Source: Saprospiraceae bacterium
Lineage (GTDB): Bacteria; Bacteroidota; Bacteroidia; Chitinophagales; Saprospiraceae
Length of the DNA: 52,234 nt
Assembly (NCBI GenBank): GCA_027488855.1
Contig: JAIYAV010000335.1
Coordinates: 1 to 52,234, forward strand
Reading direction: 5' to 3'
In this document: positions 36,316 to 44,948 of the stretch, piece after piece
How the letters are laid out: every line of letters begins with the position of its first letter
Numbering within the stretch: the stretch's first letter is position 1
Made by a program: the position numbers and the translations under genes
Notes under the pieces: generated by a model
What the model saw: the letters and a program-made list of their open reading frames with translations, nothing else
What the model was told of the DNA's origin: nothing
Databases searched by the model: none

Positions 36316-36732
36316 ATGAAACGAGAACATCACAATCCACAAACCTTACCAGATTGGAGCGGCATGTTCTCTCAATTGGTTGTAACCGAGCAGAACGGGT
36401 TGAAATTTGTCCATATTTCCGGTCAGGTAGGGGTAGATCAAACCAAAAAACTGGTCGGGGATGGTAGTCTACGTGCCCAAACTCGACAAGCTTTGGTAAA
36501 TCTGCAAGCGGCCTTAGACAGCGTGGGTGTAAGCGTTCAGGATGTAGTCAAGCTGATCATCTATGTGGTGGATTATGAGTACGAACAAGCTAGGATCATC
36601 CGGGAGGAGCTGAGGGCAGTTTTTCCTCCACAAAAATTACCCGCCTTATCTTTATTGGGCGTAGCGGCACTTGCCGAAAAGCATTTCCTGATTGAAATTG
36701 ACGCGGAAGTCATTGCAGCGGCGAGCGTTTGA
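36316..36732 (+). CDS. RidA family protein (YjgF/YER057c/UK114)
   Basis: A 138-residue protein with the RidA fold marks: FVHISGQVGVD (31-41), QTRQALVNLQAALDSVG, VVKLIIYVVDY and LPALSLLGVAALA. RidA deaminates reactive enamine/imine intermediates such as those made by PLP-dependent dehydratases. The conserved catalytic Arg of strict RidA (usually in a NP.R motif) is not obvious here: the segment reads FPPQKLPALSLLGV, so it may belong to a non-canonical subgroup. It has no clear operon partner. Confidence 0.82.
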   Translation: MKREHHNPQTLPDWSGMFSQLVVTEQNGLKFVHISGQVGVDQTKKLVGDGSLRAQTRQALVNLQAALDSVGVSVQDVVKLIIYVVDYEYEQARIIREELRAVFPPQKLPALSLLGVAALAEKHFLIEIDAEVIAAASV

Positions 36733-36873
36733 AATGCGAGTGGGAAAGTATTATACAGCCCTAAAAAAGGTAGTTGCCTGCCAAAAATCACCCACCACCC
36801 CTACCAAAAATCATTGCCCACCCCGCCACAACGCCCGACCTTTGGAGTACTAAAAAACAAAAAAAGTACAACC

Positions 36874-37062
36874 ATGAGTTTCGAACCAAATCTCACAATT
36901 GGCGAATGTGTCGTAAGTTATTTCCTGATGATGGCCGTAATTCTTGCTGGCGGGTTTATTGGCCAGTGGTGGATTGCAGGTTTTGGCTTGCTCTTCTTCT
37001 TGCGGGGAGTTACCGGTTTTTGTGCCGTTAAGGAGCGATACAGATTAGCAAAAAGCCACTAG
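36874..37062 (+). CDS. small membrane protein, DUF2892/YgaP-like
   Basis: I start at the ATG 36874 (MSFEPNLTIGECVVSYFL), not at the alternative-codon start further upstream, because the transmembrane part and a family-like N-terminus begin here. That gives 62 residues with two hydrophobic helices and a final FCAVKERYRLA segment. Small proteins of this type, with a Cys near the second helix, resemble the DUF2892 membrane domain found with rhodanese proteins. Function unknown. Confidence 0.6.
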   Translation: MSFEPNLTIGECVVSYFLMMAVILAGGFIGQWWIAGFGLLFFLRGVTGFCAVKERYRLAKSH

Positions 37063-37103
37063 ACGACAGTATTAGTTGGCTCTTTTAACAATAGCACTGC
37101 TAA

Positions 37104-37162
37104 AATGGTTATTTTACAAGGGTGACTCCAATTAAACATTTACACACACCCAAATAACCATT
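37104..37162. repeat. inverted repeat upstream of the sugar dehydrogenase gene
   Basis: AATGGTTATTT at 37104-37114 and AAATAACCATT at 37152-37162 are perfect inverted copies, with the right copy ending five bases before the ATG at 37167. It may be an operator or fold over the translation start. Confidence 0.35.
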
Positions 37163-37166
37163 AAAC

Positions 37167-38594
37167 ATGAAAAAGAATCTACAGCTCACTGCTCTCCACA
37201 GCAGCTTTTGGTTCATACTTTTTTGCGCCATTAGCACCCGCACTTTTGCCCAACCCAATATCGCATTAAGCCCAGTACTTAGTTCAGGACTCAGTGCACC
37301 CATGCAATTGGTCAACGCTGGTGACGGCAGCAAGCGAATTTTTATTGTCCAAAAAGCGGGTAGCATCCGAGTCTATGATTCGGCGTTTCAATTTCTGGCC
37401 ACCTTGGTAACCGTGCCCAATATCACCAGCAGCGGCGAAAGGGGCTTATTGAGCATGGCCTTTCATCCCAACTACAAAAGCAATGGCTTTTTTTACGCGT
37501 ATTACACCAACGCAGCAGGCGACTTGGAGATATCCCGCTACCGAATAAGTGCCAATGACGCTAACGTTGCTGATCCCGCTTCACGGGTCATCCTCATCAC
37601 CATCCCACACCCGAATTTCAGCAACCACAATGGTGGGGAGTTGCATTTTGGCAAAGATGGTTTCCTCTATTTGTCTACCGGAGATGGGGGCAGCGGCGGC
37701 GATCCCAATGGCAATGCCCAGCGGACGACATCCTTACTCGGTAAAATTTTGCGCTTCAATGTCAACACCTCCCTTACGCCCCCGTACTACAGCATCCCCG
37801 CCGGAAATCCTTTTGGCAATGAGGTATTCGCCTTGGGTTTGCGCAATCCCTACCGCTGGAGTTTTGATCGCCAAACTGGCGACATGTGGATCGGCGATGT
37901 CGGCCAGGATGCTTTTGAAGAAATCAATTTTCGCGCAGCCAATGCCCTCACTGGTGCCAATTATGGCTGGCGCTGTTACGAAGGCAATGCTACTTTCAAC
38001 ACCAATGGTTGTGCCGCAGCATCCACCTATGTGTTCCCGGCGCATGCCTATGTTGCACAAAACCCTGCGGCCAGCATTACCGGCGGCGTAGTGTACCGGG
38101 GTACAGATTATCCAGCCTTGCAAGGGTGTTACGTCGCTGCCGATTTTTATTCCGCCATTTTTTACAAAATCATCCCCAATGGTGCAAGCGCTTGGACGGT
38201 CGCTACCCAAACCCTCTCGCTTACCGGAGTAGTGGATTTTGGGGAGGATGAGGACGGCGAGGTGTACGTGGTTTCCAATACCCGCAATAGTGTTTCCCGC
38301 CTGACTTCGGTGGGAACTACTTCCAGCAAGAACCCTCAGGAAGCCAAAGCCCTGGCCCGTATTTATCCCTCCCTGGTTAGTGATGGTTTTGTAAAAGTTG
38401 AAATGTACGCCCCGACCTTTTATCAATATTTTGAATTGACCGACATGAATGGGCGACGGTTATTAACAACCGACCTTTCCAAACAAACGGGCACCCGTAC
38501 AATCCCGCTGAACCCGAATTTAGCTACAGGCATGTATGTGGCAAAAGTAAGCAGCAACCTGGGCGTGACGGTGCAGAAAATATACATTCAATAG
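37167..38594 (+). CDS. PQQ-dependent sugar dehydrogenase-like (GSDH) protein with T9SS sorting domain
   Basis: A signal peptide (residues 1-28, ending TFAQ) is followed by a six-bladed beta-propeller of the soluble glucose/sorbosone dehydrogenase family: GERGLLSMAFHPNY, FSNHNGGELHFGKDGFLYLS, GDGGSGGDP, LGLRNPYRWSFD, WIGDVGQDAFEEINF. The last 80 residues (MYAPTFYQYFELTDMNG, ending KIYIQ) are a T9SS type A domain. It would oxidise sugars outside the cell if PQQ is supplied; no PQQ synthesis genes are in the window. Confidence 0.88.
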   Translation: MKKNLQLTALHSSFWFILFCAISTRTFAQPNIALSPVLSSGLSAPMQLVNAGDGSKRIFIVQKAGSIRVYDSAFQFLATLVTVPNITSSGERGLLSMAFHPNYKSNGFFYAYYTNAAGDLEISRYRISANDANVADPASRVILITIPHPNFSNHNGGELHFGKDGFLYLSTGDGGSGGDPNGNAQRTTSLLGKILRFNVNTSLTPPYYSIPAGNPFGNEVFALGLRNPYRWSFDRQTGDMWIGDVGQDAFEEINFRAANALTGANYGWRCYEGNATFNTNGCAAASTYVFPAHAYVAQNPAASITGGVVYRGTDYPALQGCYVAADFYSAIFYKIIPNGASAWTVATQTLSLTGVVDFGEDEDGEVYVVSNTRNSVSRLTSVGTTSSKNPQEAKALARIYPSLVSDGFVKVEMYAPTFYQYFELTDMNGRRLLTTDLSKQTGTRTIPLNPNLATGMYVAKVSSNLGVTVQKIYIQ

Positions 38595-38614
38595 ATTGAA
38601 GGTGCATCTCTTCT

Positions 38615-38695
38615 GAGGTGTCTCTAAGCTGTCTAAGATGGTTCAAAAATGAACATGTTTTATTTGAACCATCTTAGGCACCTTAGAAACAGCTC
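38615..38695. repeat. imperfect palindrome between convergent genes
   Basis: The left arm (38615-38647) and right arm (38663-38695) match over 33 positions with a few mismatches. The inner 14 bases (TAAGATGGTTCAAA) are perfect. It lies between the convergent sugar dehydrogenase and cdaA genes and probably acts as a two-way terminator. Confidence 0.7.
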
Positions 38696-38740
38696 AGGAA
38701 TAATACACCTCGATACTTTGGCGGTGGGTAGCGCAAGGAA

Positions 38741-39541
38741 CTACATATGTTGCACCAACAACTCCTCCAATTCCTCTTCTCCCACATCCTGCGTCAATAC
38801 CCCGTCATAAGCCCAGCTGATCTGCCCAGTTTCTTCGGAAACCACGATCGCAGCTACGTTCAACTGCTCGCTAGCTCCCACGGCTGCCCGGTGGCGCAAA
38901 CCTACTTTGGGCGGAAGATTTGAACTTTCAGAAAGCGGCAACACCCCACCTGCCGACAGGATTTTGCCTTTGCGCAGCATCACTGCTCCATCATGCAAGG
39001 GACTGGTTTTGTTGAAAATACTCTCCAACAATTGTTCACTGATATTCGCATCAATGGGAATGCCTGGATAGGCCAGACTGCTCATATTGATGTCTTTGGC
39101 CAGAATGATCAGTGCCCCGGTTTGGTTGGCGCTGAGGTGCAGCAAGGCGGTTTTGACGGCTTTTAGCTCTTTTGATAGATCCTTCTGCGGCTCTGCGTCA
39201 GTGCGACCCAGCAGGAATTTGACTAAAAAACTGGAACGTTGTTGCAAGGTATTTTTCCCTAACAACAACAAAAAATTGCGCACCTCTTGCTGAAAAATGA
39301 TCACGATCACGATCACCCCTACACTCACAAACTTGTCGAGCACCGCCGAAAGCAATTGCATTTCCAATTGGCGTACCAACCAGTAAAATACGTACAAAGT
39401 GAGCACTCCAATAAAAATATTGAAAGCGATATTGCCACGCAAGAGGCGATAGATGAGGTAGATCAAATACCCTACGATCAAGATATCCAACAAGTCCCAA
39501 ATGCGGATCGGTAAAAAGCCTATTTTAAAAAGTAAGAGCAT
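38741..39541 (-). CDS. cdaA: diadenylate cyclase CdaA
   Basis: A 266-residue membrane-bound enzyme that makes c-di-AMP from two ATP. Three N-terminal helices (residues of about 15-90) are followed by the DAC domain with SPLHDGAVMLRKGKI (DGA 184-186) and GLRHRAAVGASE (RHR 216-218). Length and topology match CdaA/DacA. c-di-AMP controls potassium and osmotic balance. The gene diverges from the coiled-coil protein gene with about 120 bases between starts. No second cyclase or partner (CdaR) lies next to it here. Confidence 0.93.
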   Translation of the reverse strand: MLLLFKIGFLPIRIWDLLDILIVGYLIYLIYRLLRGNIAFNIFIGVLTLYVFYWLVRQLEMQLLSAVLDKFVSVGVIVIVIIFQQEVRNFLLLLGKNTLQQRSSFLVKFLLGRTDAEPQKDLSKELKAVKTALLHLSANQTGALIILAKDINMSSLAYPGIPIDANISEQLLESIFNKTSPLHDGAVMLRKGKILSAGGVLPLSESSNLPPKVGLRHRAAVGASEQLNVAAIVVSEETGQISWAYDGVLTQDVGEEELEELLVQHM

Positions 39542-39611
39542 ATTTTTTGTTGACCATGCAAAAATGATACAAATAGCGCAAGTTGTCCACTTTTTACGGG
39601 TGAATTATCGT

Positions 39612-39619
39612 TATTTTTG
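39612..39619 (+). promoter_or_regulatory. -7 promoter element before the coiled-coil protein gene
   Basis: TATTTTTG matches TAnnTTTG and lies 43 bases before the ATG at 39663. No -33 element is seen at the correct spacing. Confidence 0.3.
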
Positions 39620-39662
39620 TGGTCGTTCATCGTCCCAATTAGTGAAGCTATCAACGCGCAGC

Positions 39663-40814
39663 ATGAAAACACATTTATCACTAGTCATCTCGGTCTGTTT
39701 TGCCTTGACTTATTTGTCGGCACAAGTCATTCGTCAAAATGCACATGGCGAGAAGATTATTGTCTACCCCGACGGTACCTGGAAGTATTTCAACGAGAAA
39801 AAAAGTGGCGGAGGCAGCGACTATCCCGTATACGAAGCCTCAGTAACCCCTTTTGATAACCCCGTGCTCATTACCGAACAGGATGCCCTCAAAATTGCAA
39901 CCCGGCGGGCGCAGCTGGCACGAGAAGCTACCGATATTGCCCTGGATAGAGCCACTAAGGCGACCGAACAGCGCCTGAAATTGGAGCAAGACCTAACTAC
40001 GGCTTCCAGCCGAGAGGCTGCTGATAGCGAAAACCTGCGCCGGCTCAACATCCGCCTCAGTGCGGCCCGCAAAACAGAAGTAGAATCCAAAAATGAAGCC
40101 TCGATTGCCCAACAGGAATTGTCCAAAGCCGATGAGCTGACGAAAAAAGGCAACATCCTGGATGTATTCAAAGCTGCGGAAGCGACCCGCAAAACCCAAA
40201 CCTACTACCCCAAAGCCGATGCGCTGTCGGCCGATTTTTTCTCCTCCATCAATCCCACTACACCGTATTACCAGGATTTTGTCAAAAGCAATCCTTATTA
40301 CGGCCTTGAAAAACAGGTGCAGTGCAAATTCAAATTCAATGGCAAAGACCCCAGCAATGGACGCATCCGCAAAGAATTGGACGCCCAGCACCTCTTCAGT
40401 TTTACCGACGAAAAACTGCGCATCTTCCTCAAAGACAAAGAATACCTGAGCTGTAAAGGTTTTCTGAGCAGCCTGGATGGAGGGTATCGTTTTTTGTTTT
40501 TGTATTTCACTTTTTCTACCCCCAATGCCAAAGAAGCGTATGGTTTTATTGAAAAAGGGAGCATCCTGACCATTCGCCTGATCAATGGCGACTTCATCAA
40601 CCTAAAATCTGGCACCATGGATCGGGGGAGTTACGACACCAAGGAAAACCTGCTGACCTATCGCGTGCACTATGGCATCGCTTCGGATCAGTTGGGCTTT
40701 TTGGAAAAAAGTGAAGTGGATAAAATCCGGGTCTTTTGGAGCAGTGGTTATGAGGAATACGAAGTATACCAACTGGATTTTTTCATGAAACAACTGGCTT
40801 GTTTAGACAAATAA
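39663..40814 (+). CDS. secreted coiled-coil protein of unknown function
   Basis: I start at the ATG 39663 (MKTHLSLVISVCFALTYLSAQ), which begins a signal peptide of about 21 residues. The longer frame would overlap the divergent cdaA start. The 383-residue product has a short GEKIIVYPDGTWKYF motif often seen near the N-terminus of exported Bacteroidota proteins. A charged alanine-rich coiled coil (about 65-155) and a beta-rich C-terminal half follow. I do not recognise a catalytic motif. It is six bases from the nicotinamidase gene, so the two are probably co-transcribed. Confidence 0.7.
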   Translation: MKTHLSLVISVCFALTYLSAQVIRQNAHGEKIIVYPDGTWKYFNEKKSGGGSDYPVYEASVTPFDNPVLITEQDALKIATRRAQLAREATDIALDRATKATEQRLKLEQDLTTASSREAADSENLRRLNIRLSAARKTEVESKNEASIAQQELSKADELTKKGNILDVFKAAEATRKTQTYYPKADALSADFFSSINPTTPYYQDFVKSNPYYGLEKQVQCKFKFNGKDPSNGRIRKELDAQHLFSFTDEKLRIFLKDKEYLSCKGFLSSLDGGYRFLFLYFTFSTPNAKEAYGFIEKGSILTIRLINGDFINLKSGTMDRGSYDTKENLLTYRVHYGIASDQLGFLEKSEVDKIRVFWSSGYEEYEVYQLDFFMKQLACLDK

Positions 40815-40820
40815 CTCGTA

Positions 40821-41435
40821 ATGAAAACCCTTCTACTGATTGATTTACAAAACGACTTTTGCCCCGGCGGTGCCTTAGCCGTTGATGAAGGCAACTTGCT
40901 GATCCCGATTGCCAATGAACTGATGCCCAAATTTGACCTGGTACTGGCAACCCAAGACTGGCACCCCGCTACCCACGGTAGTTTTGCCGCCAACCACCCC
41001 TGGCGCAGGCCCGGACAAGTGATCGACCTCAACGGTTTACCCCAGGTATTGTGGCCGATTCACTGCGTGCAGGAAAGTTTCGGCGCAGAATTTGTCAAAG
41101 ACCTTAATACAAATGGCATTCACAAAGTGTTCATCAAAGGCACCGATCCAGAAATCGATAGCTACAGCGGCTTTTTTGACAATGGCCACCGCAAAGCCAC
41201 CGGCCTGGGTGATTACCTCAAAGCACAAGGCGTGACCGAACTGTGGGTGATGGGCATTGCTACCGATTACTGTGTGAAATTCACTGTACTGGACGCCTTG
41301 GAATTGGGCTTTACCGTCAATTTGATCGAAGATGCCTGCCGTGGCGTTAACCTGCAAGCGGGTGATGTAGCGCAGGCTGTCAACGACATGCAAACCAAAG
41401 GTGCAAACCTTGTGAAGTCGAGCGAAATAAGTTGA
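40821..41435 (+). CDS. pncA: nicotinamidase (PncA-like isochorismatase family)
   Basis: A 204-residue cysteine hydrolase that converts nicotinamide to nicotinate for NAD salvage. The catalytic triad is Asp8 (LIDLQNDFCPGGAL), Lys106 (VFIKGTDP) and Cys151 (IATDYCV). Metal ligands Asp46 and His48 (QDWHP) and His81 (WPIHCV) are present. The length is normal. The stop codon TGA lies inside the first TTGAGGAGTTGAG unit of palindrome E. Confidence 0.92.
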   Translation: MKTLLLIDLQNDFCPGGALAVDEGNLLIPIANELMPKFDLVLATQDWHPATHGSFAANHPWRRPGQVIDLNGLPQVLWPIHCVQESFGAEFVKDLNTNGIHKVFIKGTDPEIDSYSGFFDNGHRKATGLGDYLKAQGVTELWVMGIATDYCVKFTVLDALELGFTVNLIEDACRGVNLQAGDVAQAVNDMQTKGANLVKSSEIS

Positions 41436-41523
41436 GGAGTTGAGCGGTTGAGGAGTTGAGGCTACCGCAGTAACTTAGACAATTCCCTTGTCAAAAACAC
41501 TGCGGCAGCCTCAACTCCTCAAC
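41432..41523. repeat. palindromic element E after pncA
   Basis: The arms 41447-41471 and 41499-41523 match at 24 of 25 positions (GTTGAGGAGTTGAGGCT core). The left arm is preceded by a further TTGAGGAGTTGAG unit that overlaps the pncA stop. The element shares its arm sequence with element F. The rest of the gap to 41694 is AT-rich with one short TTGGAT/ATCCAA inverted repeat at 41597-41613. Confidence 0.8.
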
Positions 41524-41694
41524 TTCTCAACTTTCACAATATGTTAAAATTTTATAAATTTCTCCCTTTATTGGGTTAAAACTGTAGGGTAAAACGTTGG
41601 ATCATGCATCCAATTATTTGGTCTACAAGACATAAGTGCCAGATTCTTAATCATGAGCTGGTACTTGAATCCCTAAACGGATAATCAAACAAAG

Positions 41695-44600
41695 ATGATG
41701 ACCAAAAAGGTTCTTTTGTTGCCTTTACTGCTGTTGTGCTTCCTCTCCCTCCACGCGCAGCAAACAGCGGTGTACACCGAAGCCAACCGAGCTTTCAAAC
41801 GCGGCGTATCGCTGTACGAACAAGGCGTTTTGGCCAAAGCCAAACGTGAATTTCAAAAAGCCATTGACCTGAGCCTGCCCGTCAACGAGACCGTTGCGGA
41901 AGGCTTTCGGACCCGTGCGGCTTTATATATGGCCAAATGTGCCGTAGAATTGCGCCAAAAGGAAGGAGAAATCATGACCATGGATTTCATCCGCTCCTAC
42001 CGTCCCGATCCTGAATACCAGGAAGCCTTGATGGACATGGGCAACTATTACTTCAACGTGGCCGATTACGCCAAGGCATTGGAGTTTTACAATGAAGTCC
42101 CTACGCTGGGGATGCCCAAAAGTACGCTGACCCAGATGCGTTTCCGTCAAGGGTATGCCAATTTTGCCTCCAAGGAATTCAACTTGGCCAAGTCTTTTTT
42201 CCGCGATGTAATTGCAGAGGCAGATGGTGAATACTATGCACCAGCCAATTATTACATGGGCTTGAGCTCTTTTTTTGAAGGCGATTATGCCCAGGCGGCA
42301 ACCTCCTTGCAAATTGTGGAGAACAACCCAACCTATCGGCCCTATATTCCTTTTTATTTGACCCAAATCCTGTTTGCACAGAAAAAATACCAGGACGTAA
42401 TCGCCTACGCTGAGCCCAAGGCCAACGACAAAGGGATCCGCGACCTGAAGGAAATTCAGCAATTGGTGGGCCAGTCTTTTTTCGAATTGGGCAATTACCA
42501 GCGGGCACTGCCTTATTTGGAATATTATCAGGAGAACTCCAAAAAGTTGCGCGAAGAAGAATTGTACCAAATCGGGTACACCCAATACCAAACGGGCAAT
42601 TTCCAAAAGGCGATTCAGACTTTGAAGCCCTTGTCTGGTGCCGAGTCGCCGATTGGCCAAAACGCCATGTTTTATCTGGCCGACTGTTACCTGAAAGTCA
42701 ACCAAAAGAACAACGCTTTGAACGCCCTGGCAGCAGCCAAACGTTTGAATTTTGACCCACTCATCAAAGAAGAAGCGACTTTCAACTACGCCAAGTTGGC
42801 TTATGAGTTGAACCAACCCCGCGAAGCAGTCGCCAACCTTACTGATTTTGCGCCCAATTCACGCTACTACCAGGATGCTCAGCGCCTCCTGGCCGATGTA
42901 TTGCTCAACTACCGCGATTACCAACAAGCATTGGAGATCATCAACGACATTCGCCGCCGCAATGGAGGTGGTTTGCAGCCTCAAATGCAGGCAACTTATC
43001 AAAAAGTGGCCGTAAATCGGGGTTTGCAATTGTTGCAAAACAACGAAAACCAGGCTGCACGGGAGATTTTGCAAAAATCACTGGAGAACCCGATAGACAT
43101 GAGTGTTCAAGCCGTTGCCCTGTTTTGGCTGGGTGACGTTGCCCACCGCGAAAAAAACTACCAGGAAAGTGCCCAGTACCTGGATCGTTTTCTCGGACTT
43201 ACTCGCAGCATCAGCAATTTGCCTGAAGAATCCTCAGTCGCAACTGCCAACTATATCCAGGGTTACAACCTGATCAAACAAGACAACTATGAGCGTGCGC
43301 GCGGCTTCTTCCAGGCTACCGTAGACGGCATCAACCGCAACCGCAGCCAGTACCGCAACGACAAAGTGGCGAACAACGTCCTGGGCGACGCTACCTTGCG
43401 CCTGGGCGACTCATACTTCAAGTTCAATCAATACGACAACGCTTTGCGTTATTACAACGAGGCCATCGACCGCAAATACGGCGGTTTTGATTACGCCATA
43501 TACCAAAAGGCGATCATTGAAGGTTTGCGTGGCCGCAGAACAGAAGAAATTGCTGCGCTGGAGCGCCTGACGCGTGATTTTCCAGGTTCTGAATTTGCCG
43601 ATGACGCCCTCTTGCGCATTGGACAAACCTACCAGGAAATTGGCCGTGCCAATGACGCCATTCCACACCTGCAAAACCTGGTCACCAAGTATCGGGGCAA
43701 ATCGCCGCTGGTCAATCAGGGTTTTCTAGCCCTGGGTTTGATCAACTACAACGCGGGCAACTACGATGGGGCGATCAATTACTACAAACAGGTGTTTAAA
43801 AATAGCCCCGAAGCCAGTGAAGCCAACCTGGCTCGCGCTTCACTCGAAGAAATTTACGTCAAAGACCTGGGTAAACCCGGCGAATATTTTGCCTTCCTCG
43901 AAACCATCCCTGGCTACAAGGTGGACAACCTCAAACGCGACTCGGTCAACTTCCGCGCTGCTGAGATCAAGTACGAAAACGCAGATTATCCCCGCGCCAT
44001 CGAAGGCTTTACGAGTTACATCCGCTCATTCCCACAAGGTTTGTATTTGCCAATGGCTTATTTCCATCGGGGTGATTCTTACGTGGCTACCCAGCAATAC
44101 AGCCTGGCTTTGAAAGATTACGATTGGATCATTCAGCAAGGTGCAGGTAAATTCTACGTAAAAGGTTTGGAAAAAGGTGCGGTAATCGCGTACAACCACG
44201 AGCTGGATTTCAACAAAGCTTTCAAATATTATTCTGATTTGGAAAAGGCAAGCACGGATGAAAACATCATCTTTGAAGCCCAACTCGGTGCCATGCGCAG
44301 CGCATACCGGGCTGGCAACAAACCAGCAGTGGCTGCCCTTGCCCAAAAAGTAGCCAACAACCCTCGCGCCAATACTGCTCAAATTTCTACTGCCAATTTT
44401 TACATTGGTAAGCAGGCTTTTGACAACAACGACTTTACCAACGCTTTGCCCGCCTTGCAAAAAGTGGTGCAAACCAGCGACAACGAACAAACGGCAGAGG
44501 CACGCTACCTCATCGCGTTTATCAATTACAAGCAGCGCAACTTGGACCGCGCGCAACAATTGTGTTTGGAAGCCAACCAAAAAAGCTCCGCTTATCCATT

Positions 44601-44838
44601 TTGGGTAGCCAAGAGTGTACTCCTGTTGGCGGATGTATTTGCGGACAAAGGGGATTTGTACAACGCCAAAGCAGCATTGGAAGCATTGCTGGAAAATTTT
44701 GACGATGACAAGGATTTGGTGAATACCGCTAAAACCCGTTTGGCCCAAATCAACAAACAAATTGAAGCCAGTTCACCGCTGAACAAAACTCCGGAAAGCA
44801 ATGTGTTGGAGTTCCAGAAGAGTGGCGGCGGCAATTGA
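41695..44838 (+). CDS. large tetratricopeptide repeat (TPR) protein, exported
   Basis: A signal peptide (residues 1-22, ending LHAQ) is followed by more than 20 TPR-like helical pairs through the whole 1,047 residues (for example ANRAFKRGVSLYEQGVLAKA, LGLINYNAGNYDGAINYYKQ). It is a periplasmic or outer-membrane scaffold by inference. Large exported TPR proteins of this type accompany outer-membrane barrel proteins in Bacteroidota, as here. The start codon could be either of two adjacent ATGs at 41695 and 41698. The stop TGA is part of the left arm of palindrome G. Confidence 0.82.
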   Translation: MMTKKVLLLPLLLLCFLSLHAQQTAVYTEANRAFKRGVSLYEQGVLAKAKREFQKAIDLSLPVNETVAEGFRTRAALYMAKCAVELRQKEGEIMTMDFIRSYRPDPEYQEALMDMGNYYFNVADYAKALEFYNEVPTLGMPKSTLTQMRFRQGYANFASKEFNLAKSFFRDVIAEADGEYYAPANYYMGLSSFFEGDYAQAATSLQIVENNPTYRPYIPFYLTQILFAQKKYQDVIAYAEPKANDKGIRDLKEIQQLVGQSFFELGNYQRALPYLEYYQENSKKLREEELYQIGYTQYQTGNFQKAIQTLKPLSGAESPIGQNAMFYLADCYLKVNQKNNALNALAAAKRLNFDPLIKEEATFNYAKLAYELNQPREAVANLTDFAPNSRYYQDAQRLLADVLLNYRDYQQALEIINDIRRRNGGGLQPQMQATYQKVAVNRGLQLLQNNENQAAREILQKSLENPIDMSVQAVALFWLGDVAHREKNYQESAQYLDRFLGLTRSISNLPEESSVATANYIQGYNLIKQDNYERARGFFQATVDGINRNRSQYRNDKVANNVLGDATLRLGDSYFKFNQYDNALRYYNEAIDRKYGGFDYAIYQKAIIEGLRGRRTEEIAALERLTRDFPGSEFADDALLRIGQTYQEIGRANDAIPHLQNLVTKYRGKSPLVNQGFLALGLINYNAGNYDGAINYYKQVFKNSPEASEANLARASLEEIYVKDLGKPGEYFAFLETIPGYKVDNLKRDSVNFRAAEIKYENADYPRAIEGFTSYIRSFPQGLYLPMAYFHRGDSYVATQQYSLALKDYDWIIQQGAGKFYVKGLEKGAVIAYNHELDFNKAFKYYSDLEKASTDENIIFEAQLGAMRSAYRAGNKPAVAALAQKVANNPRANTAQISTANFYIGKQAFDNNDFTNALPALQKVVQTSDNEQTAEARYLIAFINYKQRNLDRAQQLCLEANQKSSAYPFWVAKSVLLLADVFADKGDLYNAKAALEALLENFDDDKDLVNTAKTRLAQINKQIEASSPLNKTPESNVLEFQKSGGGN

Positions 44839-44920
44839 TATTTCGGAATTGCGATTTCGGATTTCGGTAGCTTTCAGGCTTGGAACTTTCCGAAATCCAA
44901 AATCTCGAAATCTGCAATTG
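44832..44920. repeat. palindromic element G between the TPR and barrel genes
   Basis: The left arm (44832-44867) and right arm (44890-44920) are imperfect inverted copies containing GATTTCGGATTTCGG-type sequence and both ending in CAATTG. The CAATTGA at the left edge contains the TGA of the TPR gene. Confidence 0.7.
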
Positions 44921-44948
44921 AATGTTCATTTTTAAAGTGTAAACAATC

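Noticed and set aside
36733-36873. Upstream extension of the small membrane protein
   Set aside because: It needs a non-ATG start and encodes a proline-rich stretch unlike the family.
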